Part shown: in pieces, positions 6,971 through 14,026 of the stretch
Numbering within the stretch: position 1 is the first letter of the stretch
How the letters are laid out: every line of letters starts with the position of its first letter
Source of the DNA: Pseudomonadota bacterium
Lineage (GTDB): Bacteria > Pseudomonadota > Gammaproteobacteria > Burkholderiales > Burkholderiaceae_E
Length of the DNA: 18,138 nucleotides
Reading direction: 5' to 3'
Assembly (NCBI GenBank): GCA_023388075.1
Contig: JAEWGX010000080.1
Coordinates: 1-18,138, forward strand
Notes under the pieces: model-generated
The model's database searches: none
Told to the model about the DNA's origin: nothing
Seen by the model: the letters and a program-made list of their open reading frames with translations, nothing else
Program-made: the position numbers and the translations under genes

Positions 6971-7380
6971 TCTCGGTGCTGGTCGTCGCCCATGAGCCGC
7001 TCGCCACGGCGCTCATCCACTGCACCCGGCATGTCTTCGGCCGCCTGCCTTCGCAGGTGGCCGCCCTCGACGTCGTCCCGGACGAGGATCCGGCGGCCGC
7101 CCTGAAGGCCGCGCGCGATCTCGCCGCCCGGGTCAACGACGGCAGCGGACTGGTGGTGCTGACGGACCTGTTCGGCGCGACCCCGGCCCGGATCGCCGTC
7201 CAGTTGGCCGAGCCGGGACGGGTGGCGGTCTTCCACGGCGCCAACCTCCCGCTGCTCCTGAAGCTGCTCAACTATCGGCGAAGCGTCCCGCTGGAGGATC
7301 TGGTCGACAAGCTCCAGGCTTCGCTCGAGGCGAGCATCGGCCTGGTCACGCCGGCGATGGCGCAGGCGGAGAATTCATGA
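6967..7380 (+). CDS. PTS EIIA component, mannose (EIIA-Man) family
   Basis: The 137-residue protein begins MISVLVVAHEPLATALIHC, the EIIA-Man fold start with the phosphorylatable histidine at His9. The signature VVLTDLFGATPARIA and the segment GANLPLLLKLLNYR follow, as in ManX-type EIIA proteins. It should accept phosphate from HPr. There are no EIIB, EIIC or EIID genes next to it, so it is likely part of a regulatory phosphorelay rather than a complete sugar transporter. The ATG overlaps the gshB stop as ATGA. The 3' end overlaps, again as ATGA, a short open frame that leads to ptsH. This gene is often annotated as PTS fructose subunit IIA in betaproteobacteria. Confidence 0.9.
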   Translation: MISVLVVAHEPLATALIHCTRHVFGRLPSQVAALDVVPDEDPAAALKAARDLAARVNDGSGLVVLTDLFGATPARIAVQLAEPGRVAVFHGANLPLLLKLLNYRRSVPLEDLVDKLQASLEASIGLVTPAMAQAENS

Positions 7381-7433
7381 TTACGGCGGCGGGCCGGGCC
7401 CGGATGCGCGTTCCGAGGCCGGCGAACCCGTGA
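7377..7433 (+). CDS. Possible 18-codon mini-ORF bridging the EIIA gene and ptsH
   Basis: An ATG at 7377 overlaps the EIIA stop (ATGA). It is preceded by GGAG (7368-7371) at 5-nt spacing, a better ribosome-binding site than ptsH itself has. The frame reads MITAAGRARMRVPRPANP and its TGA (7431-7433) overlaps the ptsH GTG as GTGA. Ribosomes could pass from EIIA through it to ptsH by termination-reinitiation. The peptide has no recognisable motif, and the arrangement could be chance. Confidence 0.3.
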   Translation: MITAAGRARMRVPRPANP

Positions 7434-7714
7434 AGCGCGCCGAAGTCACCATCGTCAACCGGCTCGGACTGCATGCGCGGCCGTCCGCCGCGCTGACCCA
7501 GCTCGCCACCCGGTTCGCCGCGGACGTCTTCCTCACCAAGGGCACGCGCCGGGTCAACGGCAAGAGCATCATGGGCGTGATGATGCTCGCCGCCGCCAAG
7601 GGCAGCGTGATCGTGGTGGAGACCGAAGGCAAGGACGAGGAGCAGGCGCTCGACGCGCTGGTGGCGCTGATCGCGTCCGGGTTCGGCGAGGAGACCACGG
7701 AGCAGGGTGCCTGA
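7430..7714 (+). CDS. ptsH: Phosphocarrier protein HPr
   Basis: This 94-residue protein has the HPr active-site motif GLHARPSA with His15, phosphorylated by enzyme I, and the regulatory site NGKSIMGVMML with Ser46, the target of HPr kinase/phosphorylase in organisms that have it. Length and fold are standard. The GTG start is supported by the family N terminus (KRAEVTIVNRLGLHARP) and a weak GAGG at 7415-7418. It lies between EIIA and ptsI, and its stop overlaps the ptsI start as TGATG. Ser46 suggests that HprK is encoded elsewhere in this genome, as is usual in betaproteobacteria. Confidence 0.95.
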   Translation: MKRAEVTIVNRLGLHARPSAALTQLATRFAADVFLTKGTRRVNGKSIMGVMMLAAAKGSVIVVETEGKDEEQALDALVALIASGFGEETTEQGA

Positions 7715-9495
7715 TGTTCACGCTCTTCGGCACCCCGATCGGCGGCGGCATCGTGATGGGCCGGGCCTGCGTGGTGGAGTCGCGTCTGCTCGACGTCCCG
7801 CGCTACCGGATACCCGACGGGGCCGCCGGGGCCGAGGTGGCGCGCCTCGCGGACGCGGTGCGGGTGGTCACGGAGGAGCTGCAGTCGGTGGCCGCGCACC
7901 TGTCGGCCGATGCGCCGGCCGAGGCCCGGGCGCTGCTCGACGTCCACACCATGATCCTGAACGACCCGGCCCTGCTCGATGCCGCCTGCGCCAAGGTGGA
8001 AAGCGACCTGGTCAACGCCGAGTGGGCGATCGCGGAGAAGGCCGAGGAGCTCGCTGCCCAGTTCCGCGAGATCGAGGACCCGTACCTGAAGGAGCGCGGC
8101 CGGGACGTCGAGCAGGTGACTGCCCGGCTGCTCAAGGCGCTCGCCGGCTCGCGCCTGCCGCTGCGCAAGGGGCAGGCCGACGAGGCGCTGATCTTCGTCG
8201 CCAATGACATCACGCCGGCCGACATGCTGCAGCTGCGCGGCACGCTCGGCTTCGTGATCGAGCGCAGCGGCGCCACCTCGCACTCCGCCATCCTCGCGCG
8301 CAGCCTGCGGATCGCGACGATCGTAGGGGCCGGCGGCGCCAGCCGGCTGATCCGCGACGACGACGAGCTGATCCTGGACGGCGACACCGGGGTCATCGTC
8401 GTCAATCCCGACGAGTTCGTCCGCCACGAGTATCGCGAGCGGCACCAGCTCGCGCAGCTCGAGGCGCAGCGCCTCGGCCGCCTGATCCACGTGCCCAGCA
8501 CCACGCTCGACGGCCGCGCCATCGCGCTGATGGCGAACATCGAGCAGCCCGAGGAGGCGCGCGAGGCGCTGCGGCTCGGCGCGGCCGGCATCGGGCTCTT
8601 CCGCTCGGAGTTCCTGTTCCTCAACCGCACCCGGATGCCCGCCGAGGACGAGCAGTACGCCGCCTATGCCGCCGCGGTGCAGGCGATGCAGGGCCGGCCG
8701 GTGACCATCCGCACCATCGACATCGGCTACGACAAGGCCCTGCCCGGCCACGAGCTCAGCTCCAACGGCGTCTCCGCGCTCGGCCAGCGCGCGATCCGCT
8801 ACAGCCTGGCCGAGCCGGACGTCTTCCTCGCGCAGTTGCGGGCGCTGCTGCGCGCCGCGGCGCACGGCCCGCTGCGCATTCTGCTGCCGATGCTCTCCCA
8901 GGCGCAGGAGATCGAAGCCTCGCTCGCCCTGGTCGCGCGCGCGAAGGACCAGCTGCGTGCCCGGGGCGTGAAGTTCGGCGCGTCGGTGCCGGTGGGCGGC
9001 ATGGTCGAGGTGCCGGCGGCCGCGCTTTCGGCCGGCTGGTTCGCGCAGCGCCTGGACTTCCTTTCCATCGGCACGAACGACCTGGTGCAGTACACGCTGG
9101 CCATCGACCGCAGCGACCCGCGGGTGGCCCATCTCTATGACGAGTTCCATCCCGCGGTGCTGCAGCTGGTTGCCGCGACGATCCGCGCGGCCGGCAAGGC
9201 CGGCAAGCCGGTCTCGGTGTGCGGCGAGATGGCGGGCAACGTCGACGCCTGCGCGCTGCTGCTCGGCATGGGCCTCACCGAGTTCTCGATGCATCCGGCA
9301 AGCCTGCTGCGGATCAAGCGCGAGGTGCTGCGTGCGGATGCCGGCCGGCTTGCCACGCGAGTGCGGCGGCTGCTGGCCACCGACGACCCCGCCCGGCTGC
9401 GCGCCGGGCTCGAGCGGCTGGCGGACCTGCGCGCGCCGACGGCGACCCGGCGCTGGGAGGACGCAGCACAGCCGGATGTCCAGGCAGTGCCGTGA
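7714..9495 (+). CDS. ptsI: PTS enzyme I (phosphoenolpyruvate-protein phosphotransferase)
   Basis: Enzyme I transfers phosphate from phosphoenolpyruvate to HPr. The product is 593 residues, slightly longer than the usual 570-580. It contains the N-terminal HPr-binding and phospho-His domain with the swivelling His190 in SGATSHSAILARSL. The C-terminal TIM barrel has AAGIGLFRSEFLFL, the TIRTIDIGYDK segment, FLSIGTNDLVQYTLAIDR and the catalytic cysteine motif VCGEMAGN. All key residues are present. The extra length is a C-terminal tail rich in Arg and Ala (after about residue 565). It starts inside the ptsH stop and its own TGA overlaps the GTG of metX, so translation of the phosphorelay and methionine genes is likely coupled. 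Confidence 0.96.
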   Translation: MFTLFGTPIGGGIVMGRACVVESRLLDVPRYRIPDGAAGAEVARLADAVRVVTEELQSVAAHLSADAPAEARALLDVHTMILNDPALLDAACAKVESDLVNAEWAIAEKAEELAAQFREIEDPYLKERGRDVEQVTARLLKALAGSRLPLRKGQADEALIFVANDITPADMLQLRGTLGFVIERSGATSHSAILARSLRIATIVGAGGASRLIRDDDELILDGDTGVIVVNPDEFVRHEYRERHQLAQLEAQRLGRLIHVPSTTLDGRAIALMANIEQPEEAREALRLGAAGIGLFRSEFLFLNRTRMPAEDEQYAAYAAAVQAMQGRPVTIRTIDIGYDKALPGHELSSNGVSALGQRAIRYSLAEPDVFLAQLRALLRAAAHGPLRILLPMLSQAQEIEASLALVARAKDQLRARGVKFGASVPVGGMVEVPAAALSAGWFAQRLDFLSIGTNDLVQYTLAIDRSDPRVAHLYDEFHPAVLQLVAATIRAAGKAGKPVSVCGEMAGNVDACALLLGMGLTEFSMHPASLLRIKREVLRADAGRLATRVRRLLATDDPARLRAGLERLADLRAPTATRRWEDAAQPDVQAVP

Positions 9496-10616
9496 CCCTG
9501 GTCGTCACACCCTCGCTGATGCGATTCGACGAGCCGTTGCAGCTGCGCAGCGGCGCCTCGATCGCGCCCTACGAGCTGGTCTACGAGACCTACGGTACGC
9601 TCGACGCGGATCGCAGCAACGCGGTGCTGATCTGCCACGCGCTCAATGCGTCGCATCACGTCGCGGGACTGACGGCCGGCACCAAGGACGACACCGGCTG
9701 GTGGGACAACATGGTGGGGCCGGGCAAGCCGGTCGATACCGACCGCTTCTTCGTGATCGGCGTGAACAACCTCGGAAGCTGCTTCGGCTCCACCGGCCCG
9801 ATGTCGCTCAATCCGGCTACGGGCCGCGCGTATGGGCCGGACTTTCCGGTGGTGACGGTGGAGGACTGGGTCCGCGCGCAGGCCCGGCTCGCCGACGCGC
9901 TCGGGATCCAGCGCTTCGCCGCGGTGATGGGCGGCTCGCTGGGCGGGATGCAGGCGCTCGCCTGGAGCTGCAACTTCCCGGACCGGATCGCGCACTGCAT
10001 CGTGCTCGCCGCGGCGCCGCGACTCTCGGCTCAGAACATCGCCTTCAACGAGGTGGCGCGCCGGGCGATCGTCACCGACCCCGCCTTCCACGGCGGCCGT
10101 TTCTACGATCATGGCGTCGTGCCGGCGCGGGGCCTTCAGGTGGCCCGGATGATCGGGCACATCACCTACCTGTCCGACGACGCGATGGCATCGCGCTTCG
10201 GCCGCCTGCTCAAGAATGGCGACTACGGCTTCTCCTTCGACGTCGAGTTCGAGATCGAGAGCTACCTGCGCTACCAGGCCGAGAAGTTCTCCCGCTACTT
10301 CGACGCGAACACCTACCTGCTGATCACTCGCGCGCTCGACTACTTCGATCCGGCGCGGGACCACGGCGGCGACCTCGCGGCCGCGCTCGCGCCGGCGCGC
10401 TGCAGCTTCTTCGTGGCCTCGTTCACGACGGACTGGCGCTTCCCGCCCGGGCGCAGCCACGAGATCGTGAAGGCGCTGCTCGCCGCGCAGGCGCCGGTCA
10501 CCTACGCCGAGATCGACGCGCCGCACGGCCACGACGCGTTCCTGCTCGACGACCCGCAATACCATTCGCTCGTGCGTGCGTACTTCGACCGCATCGCCGC
10601 GGGGTTGCGGCGGTGA
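9492..10616 (+). CDS. metX: Homoserine O-acyltransferase MetX
   Basis: This alpha/beta-hydrolase acylates homoserine from acetyl- or succinyl-CoA in methionine synthesis. The 374-residue product carries the family motifs: YETYGTLDADRSNAVLICHALNAS is split over residues 31-54, and the nucleophile elbow GGSLGGMQAL holds Ser149. TTDWRFPP gives the catalytic Asp (314) and PHGHDAFL the catalytic His (347). The region NLGSCFGSTGP is also typical. The GTG at 9492 overlaps the ptsI stop as GTGA. Sequence alone does not settle acetyl versus succinyl specificity; several proteobacterial MetX proteins paired with MetW have been shown to use succinyl-CoA. It is followed after 19 bp by metW. Confidence 0.94.
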   Translation: MTLVVTPSLMRFDEPLQLRSGASIAPYELVYETYGTLDADRSNAVLICHALNASHHVAGLTAGTKDDTGWWDNMVGPGKPVDTDRFFVIGVNNLGSCFGSTGPMSLNPATGRAYGPDFPVVTVEDWVRAQARLADALGIQRFAAVMGGSLGGMQALAWSCNFPDRIAHCIVLAAAPRLSAQNIAFNEVARRAIVTDPAFHGGRFYDHGVVPARGLQVARMIGHITYLSDDAMASRFGRLLKNGDYGFSFDVEFEIESYLRYQAEKFSRYFDANTYLLITRALDYFDPARDHGGDLAAALAPARCSFFVASFTTDWRFPPGRSHEIVKALLAAQAPVTYAEIDAPHGHDAFLLDDPQYHSLVRAYFDRIAAGLRR

Positions 10617-10635
10617 GCTGCAGGAGGATTGTCCC

Positions 10636-11241
10636 GTGAGCCGGGCGGTCGACTCCAACGGGCTGCGCCCGGACCTCGCCTTCATCGCGGACTGGATCCG
10701 TCCCGGCAGCAACGTCCTCGACCTCGGTTGCGGAGACGGCGAGCTGCTCGCCCACCTCTATCGTGCCAAGCAGTGCCGCGGCTACGGCGTCGAGATCGAC
10801 GACGCGGAGGTGCTCGCCTGCGTGCGCCGGGGCGTGGACGTGGTCCAGCAGAACATCGAGGAAGGGCTGGAGATGTTCCGCGGCGGCCGTTTCGACGTCG
10901 TCGTCCTCTCCATGGCGATCCAGGCCACCCATCGCACCGAGAAGGTGCTGCGCGAGATGAGCGAGGTGGCGGCCGAGGGCATCGTGTCGTTTCCGAACTT
11001 CGGTCACTGGTTCCACGTCTGGTCGATCCTGCGGGGCCGCATGCCGGTGACCCGGGAGATGCCCTACCAGTGGTACGACACCCCCAACCTGCATCTCACC
11101 ACCATCCGGGACTTCGAGCAGCTCCTCGGGCAGCTCGGCCTCGTGATCGTCGGCCGGGTCTTCCTCTCGGAAGGCCGGCCGCTCTCCTTCCTGCCCGGCA
11201 AGCGGGCGACCCAGGCGATCTACCGCTTCCGGCGCACCTGA
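10636..11241 (+). CDS. metW: Methionine biosynthesis protein MetW
   Basis: The 201-residue product has a class I SAM-methyltransferase fold with motif I NVLDLGCGDGELLAHL (residues 27-42). The MetW-specific segments QQNIEEGLEMF, SFPNFGHW and MPYQWYDTPNLHLTTIRDFE follow. MetW is found next to metX across proteobacteria and is reported to be needed for, or to enhance, MetX activity; it may not be a methyltransferase in the usual sense. The GTG at 10636 is set by AGGAGG (10622-10627) at 8-nt spacing, the strongest ribosome-binding site in this operon. It is the last gene of the gshB-EIIA-ptsH-ptsI-metX-metW run. Confidence 0.94.
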   Translation: MSRAVDSNGLRPDLAFIADWIRPGSNVLDLGCGDGELLAHLYRAKQCRGYGVEIDDAEVLACVRRGVDVVQQNIEEGLEMFRGGRFDVVVLSMAIQATHRTEKVLREMSEVAAEGIVSFPNFGHWFHVWSILRGRMPVTREMPYQWYDTPNLHLTTIRDFEQLLGQLGLVIVGRVFLSEGRPLSFLPGKRATQAIYRFRRT

Positions 11242-11507
11242 CAGGCGTGCTCGCGCCCGGCGACGCGGCAGCGCCGCGGGCCCGCCGTGTGCCCATCTCA
11301 ACAGGCCGGGGCCGGTCCCCCGACCCATGACCTGGGCATGGGCTTTGCTCCCGGAAGGCCTCTGCAGGACTTGACTCCGCGGTCTTCGGCGCAATGTTTA
11401 GGGAAATGTAAGCTGCGTGTGCCGAAAGCGCGTCAGCAGCGTTCTGTACTTCACTGCGGTTGTCAGCCCGGTCAGGCCGGCAGGCGCAGGTGTTCCAGGG
11501 AGATGAC
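11242..11507 (+). other. Intergenic leader between metW and the unknown gene (266 bp)
   Basis: No gene is visible here. Small inverted repeats lie after metW: CGCGGC/GCCGCG at 11264-11278 and CCCATG/CATGGG at 11324-11342, the latter followed by CTTT, which may contribute to termination. A possible -35 TTGACT (11371-11376) is followed 18 bp later by a poor -10 (TGTTTA). The stretch from about 11395 to 11465 is noticeably less GC-rich than the surrounding coding sequence, which suits a promoter and leader for the next gene. Confidence 0.35.
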
Positions 11508-11945
11508 ATGCCAGTGTCCGACAAAAACGAACGTATGACCGGTTCCCTGTATCGAACCTGGGGGCTCGGCCGCCGCGCGGATCCGCTGGAGATCTACGAT
11601 CCGACGCGTTTCAAGTTCATCGCCCGGGTCATGGACCACCTCGGGCTGCGCCTGATCGATGTCCGTGGAGACGGCGAACCCGCCCAGATTGCCCTGGGCG
11701 AGCCCCGGAACCCGGAAGATCCTGATGCCGTGAGCCGGCGGGTCACCCCTTTCTTCTCGTCGCTCGAATCGCTGGACTACTTCTGCCGGCTGAACCTGCA
11801 GACCTACCTCGCGGTGGATTCGAAAGCCGCGCCGCGGCGCTGGTTCTGGCAGGAAGCTTCCCGTGCCAAGGGCAAGCCGGGCGGTGGCGGCTCCATCGTC
11901 AACGAAGCCTCGGTCGCGATCGGCCGCCACAGCTTCGGACATTGA
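11508..11945 (+). CDS. Hypothetical protein of unknown function
   Basis: I do not recognise this 145-residue protein. It has no signal peptide, membrane helix or Cys/His metal motif that I can see. The sequence is mixed and soluble-looking, with an aromatic central segment (FFSSLESLDYFCRLNLQTYL) and a positively charged, Gly-rich C terminus (KGKPGGGGSIVNEASVAIGRHSFGH). The ATG at 11508 has GGGAG (11498-11502) at 5-nt spacing. A second in-frame ATG at 11535 would drop nine residues. GC-rich codon usage resembles its neighbours, so it looks like a real, native gene. It is monocistronic and convergent with the dehydrogenase gene, only 19 bp from that stop. Confidence 0.7.
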   Translation: MPVSDKNERMTGSLYRTWGLGRRADPLEIYDPTRFKFIARVMDHLGLRLIDVRGDGEPAQIALGEPRNPEDPDAVSRRVTPFFSSLESLDYFCRLNLQTYLAVDSKAAPRRWFWQEASRAKGKPGGGGSIVNEASVAIGRHSFGH

Positions 11946-11964
11946 CAGCCTTCTGGTGCCAGGG

Positions 11965-13155
11965 CTAGGGCGCCGGCTCCAGCCTGAGCAGCCGGCCCTC
12001 CGCATCGTCCGTCAGTAAATAGACCAGTCCGTCCGGACCCACCCGGACGTCGCGGATCCGCTCGCCGAGATCGGCGAGCAGCCGCTCCTGCCGGACCACG
12101 CGCTCGCCATCCAGCACTATCCGCACCAGCATCCGGTCCTTCAGCGCACCCGAGAACAGGCTGCCCCGCCAGCCCGGGAAGCGATCGCCCTGGTAGAACG
12201 CGAGGCCGGAGGGCGCGATCGAGGGCGTCCAATGCAGCACCGGCTGCTCCATCCCCTCCTTCGCGCTGCCGACCCCGATCTTCGCGCCGGAGTAGTCGAC
12301 GCCATGGGTGATGACCGGCCAGCCGTAGTTGCGACCCGGCAGCGGTATGTTGATCTCGTCGCCGCCGCGGGCGCCGTGCTCGCTGGTCCAGAGGCGGCCG
12401 GTCTGCGGGTGCAGGGCCGCGCCCTGGACATTGCGGTGCCCGATCGACCAGATCTCCGGCAGCGCATCCTGGCGGCCGACAAAGGGATTGTCCGGGGGGA
12501 TCGACCCGTCGGGCTCGATCCGGACGATCTTGCCGAAATGGCTGGTCAGGTCCTGGGCCCGGTCGCGCTGGTCGTAGCGGTCGCCCAGTGTGACGAAGAG
12601 CCTGCCGTCCTTGGCGAACACCAGGCGCGATCCCCAGTGGTTGCCGCCGGGTGCGTCCTGTGCCTGCCGGAAGATCACCCTCACGTCCGCGAGAGCGTCA
12701 TCGCCGAGCGAGGCTCGCGCCACCGCGGTGCGTCCGCCCCGGGCGGTCGGCTCCGCGTAGCTGAAGAAGATCGTCCGGTCCTCGGCGAAGCGCGGGCTCG
12801 GGACGACGTCGAGCAGGCCCGCCTGGCCCCGGGTCAGCACCCGCGGCAGGTTGCCTATCGGGGGCGACACCGCCCCCGAGGCTGCGACGACGCGCAGACG
12901 GCCGGGCTTCTCGGTCACGAGCATCCGGCCGTCGGGCAGGAACGCGAGCCCCCACGGGCGCTCGAGCCCTGCCGTGACCGTCAGCACCCGGAACCGCGCC
13001 GCTTCGGATTGCCGTACCGGCGAGGTATCCGCGGCACCCGCGGGGACCGCGGCAACGAGGGCGGTCAGCCCGGCAGCGAAGGCGGCGCCCCTGGCGCGCG
13101 AAAGCAGGCCAGTGCGACCGTCGCATGGATGAGCCTGGTACCCGTAATTCATCAT
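11965..13155 (-). CDS. Secreted PQQ-dependent aldose sugar dehydrogenase (YliI/Asd type)
   Basis: This is about 396 residues. An N-terminal signal peptide (basic start, hydrophobic AAFAAGLTALVAAVPAGAA) directs it to the periplasm. The mature part is a six-bladed propeller of the GSDH family: GLERPWGLAFLPDGRMLVTE at the start, then GGNHWGSRLVFAKDGRLFVTLG with the likely catalytic His. DNPFV, WSIGHRNVQG, SEHGARGGDEIN, NYGWPVITHGVDY and a closing VRVGPDGLVYLLTDD follow. Family members oxidise aldoses with pyrroloquinoline quinone. Three tandem start codons (GTG 13158, ATG 13155, ATG 13152) follow GGAGGG (13170 to 13165). I chose 13155 because it overlaps the upstream stop as TGATG. PQQ synthesis genes are not in the window. 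Confidence 0.9.
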   Translation of the reverse strand: MMNYGYQAHPCDGRTGLLSRARGAAFAAGLTALVAAVPAGAADTSPVRQSEAARFRVLTVTAGLERPWGLAFLPDGRMLVTEKPGRLRVVAASGAVSPPIGNLPRVLTRGQAGLLDVVPSPRFAEDRTIFFSYAEPTARGGRTAVARASLGDDALADVRVIFRQAQDAPGGNHWGSRLVFAKDGRLFVTLGDRYDQRDRAQDLTSHFGKIVRIEPDGSIPPDNPFVGRQDALPEIWSIGHRNVQGAALHPQTGRLWTSEHGARGGDEINIPLPGRNYGWPVITHGVDYSGAKIGVGSAKEGMEQPVLHWTPSIAPSGLAFYQGDRFPGWRGSLFSGALKDRMLVRIVLDGERVVRQERLLADLGERIRDVRVGPDGLVYLLTDDAEGRLLRLEPAP

Positions 13156-13994
13156 CACGACGAACCCTCCGTCGGTGGGGCCGCTGCGGTACCGGCCGCC
13201 GTCCCGGAACTGCCGCGACGGGCGAGGCGCTGGCGCAACGCTTCCGAGGTCAACGACGCGAGGTAGCGCGCCTCGATCGCGCGCAGCACCTCGCCGTCCA
13301 CCGCCGCGAGCTGGTTGAGGCTCTCCTTCATCGCGGCCACGGCGCCGGGCTCGCAGGCGGCCAGTTGCTCCACGTAACGCGTCACCGTGTCGTCGAGCTG
13401 TGCCGGTGCCACCAGCTCGCTCAGGAAGCCGATGCGCAACATCTCGTCGGCGCCGATGGTGCAGGCGGTGAGCAGCAGCTTGCGCGCGGCCGTGTCACCC
13501 AGGCGGCCGACGTAGCGGCGCAGGCCGTCCTGGTAGTAGTGCAGGCCGAAGCGGGCGGCCGGCATGAACATGCGGCTCGTCGTCACGCCGATGCGCAGGT
13601 CGCAGCACAGCGCGAGGTCGGTCGCGCCGCCATAGATGCCACCCTGGATCGCGGCGATGGTGGGCTTGGCCAGATGCTCCAGCCGATCCAGGAACCGCTC
13701 GAATGCCCGCTCCTTGAGCCGCGACAGGATCGCCTCGACGGTGTAGCCGGAGCTGAAGGTCTGGCTGCCGCTGCCGCGAAACACCAGCACGCGGACCGCG
13801 TGGTCGGCCTCGACCGCGGCGAGGTGATCCATCAGCACCGGCAGGTCGTCGGGATCGATGCGGTTGTGCTGAGCGGTCCGGCGCAACAGGATGGTCGCGG
13901 CGTGGCCGGCGACGCGGAGCAGCGGCGTCTCGGCGTCGGGCTGCGGGACGCCGGGGGAGAAAGCGGAAGGTTTCACGGCGGCGGCATGCTCCAC
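13155..13994 (-). CDS. Enoyl-CoA hydratase/isomerase (crotonase) superfamily protein, catalytic glutamates replaced
   Basis: This 279-residue protein has a crotonase core: VLVFRGSGSQTFSSGYTVE (first oxyanion-hole segment, near 69-87) and AIQGGIYGGATDLALCCD (second, near 115-132). A helical C-terminal part with KESLNQL follows. When aligned by eye to rat mitochondrial enoyl-CoA hydratase, the two catalytic glutamates (144 and 164) fall on Asp126 and Ala146, so ordinary hydratase activity is doubtful. About 24 N-terminal and 20 C-terminal residues (Ser/Ala/Gly-rich) are extra. The start is a GTG at 13994 without a Shine-Dalgarno; GTG 13976 is an alternative. It is translationally coupled to the dehydrogenase downstream. 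Confidence 0.83.
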   Translation of the reverse strand: MEHAAAVKPSAFSPGVPQPDAETPLLRVAGHAATILLRRTAQHNRIDPDDLPVLMDHLAAVEADHAVRVLVFRGSGSQTFSSGYTVEAILSRLKERAFERFLDRLEHLAKPTIAAIQGGIYGGATDLALCCDLRIGVTTSRMFMPAARFGLHYYQDGLRRYVGRLGDTAARKLLLTACTIGADEMLRIGFLSELVAPAQLDDTVTRYVEQLAACEPGAVAAMKESLNQLAAVDGEVLRAIEARYLASLTSEALRQRLARRGSSGTAAGTAAAPPTEGSS

Positions 13995-14010
13995 GCTACG
14001 GGTCGTTGGC

Positions 14011-14017
14011 TATCATA
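14011..14017. promoter_or_regulatory. Shared, nearly symmetrical -10 element between divergent genes
   Basis: The sequence CTATCATAG (14010-14018) gives TATCAT on the plus strand (14011-14016) and TATGAT on the minus strand (14017 to 14012), each five of six to the -10 consensus. Predicted starts are near 14023 for the methyltransferase and near 14005 for the crotonase. No convincing -35 was found for either direction. Only 32 bp separates the two start codons. Confidence 0.5.
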
Positions 14018-14026
14018 GGTCCAAAC

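Noticed and set aside
7381..9294. 637-codon open frame on the minus strand opposite ptsH and ptsI
   Set aside because: It is the mirror of two full-length PTS genes with intact active sites. Composition is Arg/Gly/Val-rich without motifs, as expected from GC bias at third positions.
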